Positions 59,323-64,000 of a stretch of 64,000 bases of DNA are shown here, in pieces. The stretch lies in assembly GCA_020723345.1 (NCBI GenBank), contig DYJA01000019.1:16121-80120 (forward strand). Reading direction: 5' to 3'. The position numbers were made by a program, and so were the translations under genes. Position 1 is the first letter of the stretch; every line of letters begins with the position of its first letter. The notes beneath the pieces are model-generated. The model was not told the origin of the DNA, made no database searches, and saw nothing but the letters and a program-made list of their open reading frames with translations. The stretch comes from Candidatus Aquidulcis sp. (GTDB lineage Bacteria; Chloroflexota; Anaerolineae; UBA4142).

Positions 59323-60260
59323 TATCTGTCAGAACCTTTTCCATTGAACACGGGTTGTGGAAATGCTTCGCCCCTACCCGCTGAACGATTGACGAGGTAA
59401 ACGCCGAACAGAATCGTCAGACCGCCGAGAAAACTCATCAGCGTGAATTGCTCGTTCAGAGCGAACGCCGCGATAACGACGGTGACGAGCGGCTCGAGAT
59501 AGATGAACGCCGAAACTTGCGACGCATCAATGTGCGCGAGCGCGTCGTACCAGAAAATGTACGCGATGCCGGAACAAAAGAATCCGAGGAACGCGACGGC
59601 AAGCCAGCCGCCCATCGTCAAATTGCCGATAGCATTCCAGCCCTGTCCAATCGCGAAAAACGGCAAAATGAGGACCCAACCGATGAACATGAGATACGCC
59701 ATCATCAAGGTCGGCGGCAAGCGGCGCAGCATCGGTTTGCTGGCAACGGAAAAGATCGCCCAGTTCACCGCGCTCGCAAGCGCGAGCAGATCGCCGGTCG
59801 TGCTGGGCAAGTGTATCACATCGGGCGTGAACGCGCCGCGCGTGACGACGATGATCGCACCGGCAAACGCAATCGCCAGACCGATGATTTTCGCGACGCC
59901 GAATCTTTCGGAGAGGAACAGCCACGCGAGGATCGCGGTGAAAACCGGAATGAGCGCGACGAGCCACGCCATATTGCTCGCGGAGGTGAAGAGCAAGCCG
60001 GTTGCCTGCAAGCCCTGATGAATCGTGATCGCGCTGGCGCCGAGCAGCGCGAGCAGACCCAGGTCGCGCGCGGAGACCCACTGGAAAACGCGCCGATGCC
60101 ACACGGCGAATCCGATGACGAGAACGCCAATCGCAAAGCGCAGAACGATCAACGTCACCGGATCGATTTCGCGCAGCGCGGCTTTCGTCGCGACGAACGA
60201 CGCGCCCCAGACGACGACGGCGAACAATGCCTTGAGACGATTTTGGGTTGTGAGTGACAT
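59322..60260 (-). CDS. EamA/DMT-family transporter
   Basis: 312 residues from MSLTTQNRLKALFAVV; the open frame further upstream is repeat DNA and shadow. Ten membrane segments; WGASFVATKAALREIDPVTL, LGASAITIHQGLQATGLLFT and AWLFLSERFGVAKIIGL are family-typical. The C-terminus GRGEAFPQPVFNGK is encoded by a palindromic GGGGCGAAGCATTT-type repeat. Substrate unknown. Confidence 0.92.
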   Translation of the reverse strand: MSLTTQNRLKALFAVVVWGASFVATKAALREIDPVTLIVLRFAIGVLVIGFAVWHRRVFQWVSARDLGLLALLGASAITIHQGLQATGLLFTSASNMAWLVALIPVFTAILAWLFLSERFGVAKIIGLAIAFAGAIIVVTRGAFTPDVIHLPSTTGDLLALASAVNWAIFSVASKPMLRRLPPTLMMAYLMFIGWVLILPFFAIGQGWNAIGNLTMGGWLAVAFLGFFCSGIAYIFWYDALAHIDASQVSAFIYLEPLVTVVIAAFALNEQFTLMSFLGGLTILFGVYLVNRSAGRGEAFPQPVFNGKGSDR

Positions 60261-60299
60261 GGCGCGCATTATAGCACGGAAAGCGCGCCTGACAAACAA

Positions 60300-60333
60300 A
60301 GACCTGACAGGTTTCGGGAAACCTGTCAGGTCT
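60300..60333. repeat. AGACCTGACAGG palindrome
   Basis: AGACCTGACAGGTTTCGGG and AAACCTGTCAGGTCT between the TPR lipoprotein stop and the EamA start; may act as a terminator. Confidence 0.9.
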
Positions 60334-60384
60334 GGGTGAGGATGACCATGCGACGATGTGGCTGAATTTTTCCCAACATCTCTT

Positions 60385-61611
60385 TCACTTGCCCGCCTTG
60401 AGCCGGGCGATTTCGCTTTGCACCGCCGTCTTGTTCGACGCGTTCGGGTCGAGTCGCAGATAAATTTCGTACTCGGCGATGGCTTCGGCGTTCTTGCCCT
60501 GCTTGGAATATGCCCACCCCAAACTGAAATGCGCGGCGGCGTAGTTGGGCGCGAGTTCAATCGCTTTTTTGGCGGCATCCACCGCGTCGGTTAGTTTGTC
60601 GAGAAAAATGTACGCGAGCGATAGGTCGGCGTAGATTTCGCCGGAACGCGGATTCAATTGAATCGCCTGTTTGAACGCCGTCACCGCGTCGGCGTATTTT
60701 TTCTGCCTGGCGTACGCGCTCCCAAGATTGCGATACGCTTTCGAATTCTTTGGATCAATTTCAACAGTCTTGTTGAACTCGGCAATCGCTTCGTCCAATT
60801 TGCCTTGCTTGGCATACGCGTTGCCGAGATTATAGTGTCCCGCCGAATCGGTGGGCGCGAGTTCGGTTGCTTTTTTGGCGGCGTCCGCGGCTTCGGTGTG
60901 CTTACCCAGAAAGACGTACGCGGCGGCGAGATCGTAGTACGCCGCGCCGTAACGCGCGTTCAATTGCAACGCTTGTTTGAACGAAGCAACTGCGTCTTCG
61001 TACTTGCCGCTGTCCGAATAGGCGAGCCCCAGGTTGCGATGATTGTCCGGGTTGTTCGGTTCGAGCGCGACGGCTTGCTTGAATTCCGCAATCGCTTGAT
61101 CGAACTTGCCTTGTTGCGCGTACTGAATCCCCAACTGCCGATGCGCACTGGCGGAGTTTGTCGACGCGGCTGTCGGCGTCGCCAACTCGGCAGCGCGCTT
61201 GGTTGCCGTCGGTTGCGCTGATTTGTCGTGATCGCCCGTAAACATCCTGCTCATCTGATTCCCCTGCTTGCTCACATATCCGGAACATCTGGCAAACTTG
61301 TTGCCTTGAGCATCGCCCGCCTTGCTGTCGTCCACGAACACCGCGCAACTCACATCGCCACTCCCGGTCGAGTTGTTGGCGGTAATCTCAAACGAGAATT
61401 TGTCGCCGATGGAAAAAGTTTTTTCCCACGGCAGCCCGACCGTCGCTTTTTCCGTTTCGCCTTTGGCGTTGCGAAATTCAATCGCGACTTGCGAAGCGGT
61501 CCCCGTCACGCGATAGGTAAACTGCGCGCCGCCGCCGCAGCCGACAAGCGCAAGCCCCACGACTCCGAGCAAAACGAACAGCGCGATGGATGTTTTCGAT
61601 TTGGTGAACAT
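60385..61611 (-). CDS. TPR-repeat lipoprotein
   Basis: 408 residues from MFTKSKTSIALFVLLGV with lipobox LALVGCGGG. A beta-type domain of about 120 residues follows, then eight TPR units (AHRQLGIQYAQQGKFDQAIA, AYRNLGSAYARQKKYADAVT and similar), of alternating 34-residue length. The protein is probably lipid-anchored on the outer face and serves as a protein-interaction scaffold. It is followed upstream by a small hypothetical gene with a 1-bp gap. Confidence 0.88.
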   Translation of the reverse strand: MFTKSKTSIALFVLLGVVGLALVGCGGGAQFTYRVTGTASQVAIEFRNAKGETEKATVGLPWEKTFSIGDKFSFEITANNSTGSGDVSCAVFVDDSKAGDAQGNKFARCSGYVSKQGNQMSRMFTGDHDKSAQPTATKRAAELATPTAASTNSASAHRQLGIQYAQQGKFDQAIAEFKQAVALEPNNPDNHRNLGLAYSDSGKYEDAVASFKQALQLNARYGAAYYDLAAAYVFLGKHTEAADAAKKATELAPTDSAGHYNLGNAYAKQGKLDEAIAEFNKTVEIDPKNSKAYRNLGSAYARQKKYADAVTAFKQAIQLNPRSGEIYADLSLAYIFLDKLTDAVDAAKKAIELAPNYAAAHFSLGWAYSKQGKNAEAIAEYEIYLRLDPNASNKTAVQSEIARLKAGK

Positions 61612-61612
61612 T

Positions 61613-61873
61613 TCATTCCTCTTTGTTGTTTGGATTGTATTCTTCTTCTGAACCGGCGGACGCTTGACCACGCGTGCGTATCTCGATCTCAGGGTGCGCG
61701 GCGACGCTGGTCAGCGAATCGAGAAACGCAAAGAGATCCTTCAGGTTGGCAAACCCATGCCGTTCGCCGGTCAACGGCGATTCCAGCAAGGCGCGCCAAC
61801 GCGCGTCTTTGCCTTCGCCCGACTGCCACAGGCGCAGCAAGTAAGACACATAAGCCGGTGGTTGTTTCATCAT
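61613..61873 (-). CDS. Small protein of unknown function
   Basis: 86 residues from MMKQPPAYVSYLLRLWQSG. The middle RALLESPLTGERHGFANLKD then LFAFLDSLT resembles small hypothetical proteins common in Chloroflexota; no domain is named. Upstream (61909-61980) are AACCGCGAAGGGCGCAAAGG repeats. It is probably cotranscribed with the TPR lipoprotein. Confidence 0.6.
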   Translation of the reverse strand: MMKQPPAYVSYLLRLWQSGEGKDARWRALLESPLTGERHGFANLKDLFAFLDSLTSVAAHPEIEIRTRGQASAGSEEEYNPNNKEE

Positions 61874-61908
61874 TCGAGTGAAATCGTTGTGCCGGACAGC
61901 AAGAGTTC

Positions 61909-61980
61909 TGAACCGCGAAGGGCGCAAAGGGCGCGAAGATTCTATTTTCACTTTGCGGTCTTTGCGCCTTCGCGGTTCCA
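61909..61980. repeat. Purine-rich repeat hairpin (GCGAAGG/GCGCAAAG)
   Basis: GAACCGCGAAGGGCGCAAAG is mirrored by CTTTGCGCCTTCGCGGTTC, forming a long hairpin between two codirectional genes. Confidence 0.8.
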
Positions 61981-62002
61981 GATTAGTTTTGGCTTAACTG
62001 AA

Positions 62003-62890
62003 TTACGGAGTAGTGAAACGATAACATTGCCCCGCCGCAAAGTCCACGCGATCGTTGGAGAATTTATAATTCCCCTTGCCCGGAATCGTCAATGTCGCGG
62101 TGTACTTTCCCGGTGGAAATTGAATCGGCGTCGTGGACTTGGGCTCGAACCAATAATCGTGCGTACCCCATTCTCCCCCGCCGACAGTCAGCAACACTTT
62201 GAAATCGTACGTGTTGACGAAGAGAATTCCGGATTGCCCCGCTTGCAGGTTGCACAAATTTGCTGCGGTTGTCTTAGTCGCTGTCGGTTTCGTCGTCGCG
62301 GTCGCCGCCGCACGCGTCGCGGTGGGTGAAACGCGCGTCGCCGTCGGCGAGGCAATTGGCGTCGGCGCGATCACAGGTTCGCCGGACTGTTTTGTAAACA
62401 TAGTGACTTTGGCACTGAAAGTGGTCGGACGCGTTTGTCCCGGCGAGACCTCCTCAAGCCGAAATGTGTTGTCATCCGCGAATTCGATAATCGTCGCCAA
62501 CTTTTTGCCTTTCAGCCAATCGCCGTCCATGTCCAAACGGGCTGGGTTGAACGAAAAATCAACCGCGTATGTCCCTTGACCGGAAAGACCGCCCGAGGCG
62601 ATCATCAATTCTCCATTGCTCTTGAATCCCAGCGTTCCCATTTCGCCATTCGACGACTTGCCGTGCCATGTGCCGATGAGTTTTTCGCCCGGCGACGTTG
62701 CCGTCATCGGCTGCGGGGCGGCTTTCGTCGGCAGGGGCGGCTTGCTTGCCGGAGGGCGATCACCCGACGGAATCTTGGGCTGCCCGGCGAAAGCAGACAC
62801 GGTCGGAGTAGGTGTCGGCGTCGCGGTCGTGCAACTTGTCCCAACCAGGATCGCGAACGCGATCAGAATTGTGAATAGAACGTGTTTCAT
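62003..62890 (-). CDS. Thr/Pro-rich lipoprotein
   Basis: 295 residues from MKHVLFTILIAFAIL with lipobox LVGTSCTTA, behind AAAAAGGAGACAAAC. Two Thr/Pro/Ala-rich linkers (TATPTPTPTVS; TATRVSPTATRAAAT) flank a central beta domain, and a C-terminal domain begins AANLCNLQAGQSGILFVN. It is an exported protein of unknown binding partner. It is divergent from the SARP gene and shares a 146-bp intergenic region with it. Confidence 0.8.
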   Translation of the reverse strand: MKHVLFTILIAFAILVGTSCTTATPTPTPTVSAFAGQPKIPSGDRPPASKPPLPTKAAPQPMTATSPGEKLIGTWHGKSSNGEMGTLGFKSNGELMIASGGLSGQGTYAVDFSFNPARLDMDGDWLKGKKLATIIEFADDNTFRLEEVSPGQTRPTTFSAKVTMFTKQSGEPVIAPTPIASPTATRVSPTATRAAATATTKPTATKTTAANLCNLQAGQSGILFVNTYDFKVLLTVGGGEWGTHDYWFEPKSTTPIQFPPGKYTATLTIPGKGNYKFSNDRVDFAAGQCYRFTTP

Positions 62891-62956
62891 TTTGTTTGTC
62901 TCCTTTTTCAGCGACTTGCTCACAATTTGAACTTCGCCTACACCATAACACGCGAC

Positions 62957-62974
62957 TATCAGGAAACTATCAGG
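62957..62974. promoter_or_regulatory. Direct repeat TATCAGG x2, 11-bp spaced
   Basis: TATCAGG at 62957-62963 and 62968-62974, separated by 4 bp, end 6 bp before the -35 box of the SARP gene. SARP-family regulators bind heptamer direct repeats with 11-bp spacing, so this is a good operator candidate. Confidence 0.65.
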
Positions 62975-62980
62975 ACGATT

Positions 62981-63009
62981 TTGTCTCTTGTTCTCGACGC
63001 GTGTATAAT
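62981..63009 (+). promoter_or_regulatory. Promoter of the SARP gene
   Basis: TTGTCT (62981-62986), 17-nt spacer, TATAAT (63004-63009). ATG follows at 63037. Confidence 0.75.
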
Positions 63010-63036
63010 GGACTTGGCGCGTTCAGGCAGCAAATT

Positions 63037-64000
63037 ATGGCACACCTCCACATACACCTCTTGCCGTTTCACGTTACGCTCGATGACCAGCCGGTCGCCG
63101 CTTTCGAGTCCAACAAGGTGCGCGCGTTGCTCGCCTACCTCGCGCTCGAAACCGATCACCCCCCCCAGCCGCGATACGCTCGCCGCACTCCTCTGGCCCG
63201 ATCAGCCCGAGCGCGCCGCGCGGCGCAATCTGTCGCAAGCGCTCTTCAACCTGCGGCAAGCCATCCACGACGACCGGGTTTCCCCTCCCTTCCTCGACAT
63301 TACGCGCGGCGCCGTCCAGTTCAACGTGGCAAGCGATCACTGGCTCGACGCGCGCGCGTTCGGCGAACACATCGCCGCGACGAAAACACACGCGCATCCC
63401 AGTTTGGAAACGTGCGAGCCGTGCATCCAACATCTCGAGCAGGCGGCGCAACTATACCGCGGCGAATTCCTGGCAGGATTCTTGGTGGACGACAGCGCGC
63501 CCTTTAGCGAATGGGCGGCGATTTGGCGCGAACGCTTTCACCGCGACGTTCTGACCGCGCTCTGGTGTCTCGCCGAACATTACGAACACCGGCAAGATTA
63601 TGAACGCGCGCAGCACCACGCCCGGCGTCAAGTCGAATTGGAACCGTGGCGCGAAGAAGCGCACCAGCAGTTGATGCGTCTGCTCGCGCGCACCGGGCAG
63701 CGCAGCGCCGCGCTCGCGCAGTACGAAACTTGCCGCCGCGTGCTGGACGAAGAACTGGGCGCGGAGCCATCGCCCGAAACGATGTCGCTGTACGAACTCA
63801 TCCGCAATGCCGAGGGCGACATCAACGCGCGCTTGTCCATTCTCGCGCGCCGCCCGACCGCGCCGCTGCCGCCCTGCCCCTATCGCGGGCTGCGCGCTTT
63901 TCGCGAACAGGACGCGCCATTTTTCTTCGGGCGCGAAGAGTTTACGCAGCGCTTGGTCGCCGCGGCGCGCCGACAGTCGCTGGTCGCGGTGATCGGTCCG
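63037..64000 (+). CDS. SARP/BTAD-type transcriptional regulator with AAA-like domain, partial, frameshifted
   Basis: The first 42 residues (MAHLHIHLLPFHVTLDDQPV, KVRALLAYLALETDHP) are the start of a winged-helix SARP domain. At 63159-63166 a run of eight C puts the frame off by one; with seven C it continues SRDTLAALLWPDQPERAARR and NLSQALFNLRQAIHDDRV. A BTAD domain follows (HLEQAAQLYRGEFLAGFLVD, RLLARTGQRSAALAQYE), then YRGLRAFREQDAPFFFGREE and VVAVIGP-like sequence where a STAND/AAA ATPase begins and the window ends. Either a sequencing error or a homopolymer switch. Confidence 0.85.

Overview
The window (high GC, CGCG-rich coding, about 60 genes, most on the minus strand) looks like the chromosome of an uncultured or little-studied Chloroflexota bacterium, probably Anaerolineae-like. 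That is an inference from gene content: a KimA-type potassium transporter with TrkA proteins, a TtuA/TtuB tRNA-thiolation pair, TIR/NB-ARC/TPR proteins, Thr/Pro-rich lipoproteins, a SARP-type regulator and a type III CRISPR system. No rRNA gene is present to confirm it. One tRNA (Val, anticodon CAC) is seen.

Layout. 1-7.6 kb: metallophosphoesterase, membrane protein, a two-component pair, a DksA-type zinc finger protein, a D-Ala-D-Ala-ligase-like ATP-grasp enzyme and lysine 2,3-aminomutase. 8-14.2 kb: potassium module (two TrkA proteins, Usp, KimA-like permease), purine nucleoside phosphorylase, PH/SHOCT membrane protein, Xer-type recombinase. 14.4-25 kb: tRNA-Val, NarL-type histidine kinase, sortase, HNH pair, PepF, a DUF6516-like pair, MurJ and the tRNA-thiolation cluster. 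25.1-28 kb: a TIR / NB-ARC-TPR defence-like gene split by a palindromic repeat. 28.4-47 kb: transporters, a hydrolase/acyl-CoA-ligase fusion, several toxin-antitoxin-like pairs, a five-gene signalling operon (methyltransferase, HAD, hybrid kinase, diguanylate cyclase, unknown), two enoyl-CoA hydratases, lipoproteins and a GH16-like protein. 47-56.4 kb: CRISPR island. 56.5-64 kb: quinone oxidoreductase, YbaK, CPBP protease, EamA transporter, TPR and Thr/Pro lipoproteins, and a SARP regulator cut by the window end.

The most interesting region is 47.1-56.4 kb. A 24-repeat array (minus-strand crRNA, 5' tag AUUGAAAC) lies between cas6 and a compact four-gene effector operon: a Cas10 with HD motifs but no visible GGDD, a Cas5-like RAMP, a small subunit, and a single Cas7-like RAMP in which the usual catalytic Asp appears to be Glu. 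This gene set resembles subtype III-F. Directly upstream is an unrecognised gene with two C-terminal membrane segments. It and cas10 are each preceded by a near-duplicate promoter/leader element of about 170 bp, and a small RNA with a strong promoter and terminator is predicted antisense to the new gene's leader. Together these suggest a co-regulated, membrane-linked CRISPR accessory gene.

The second theme is repeats. Many intergenic gaps hold arrays of about 7-bp units that form long hairpins, in several unrelated sequence flavours. Several palindromic families sit not only between genes but inside them, adding peptides in frame (MurJ, TtuA, Cas6, the NB-ARC protein, YbaK, lipoproteins), changing C-termini (TtuB), or breaking frames (TIR/NB-ARC).
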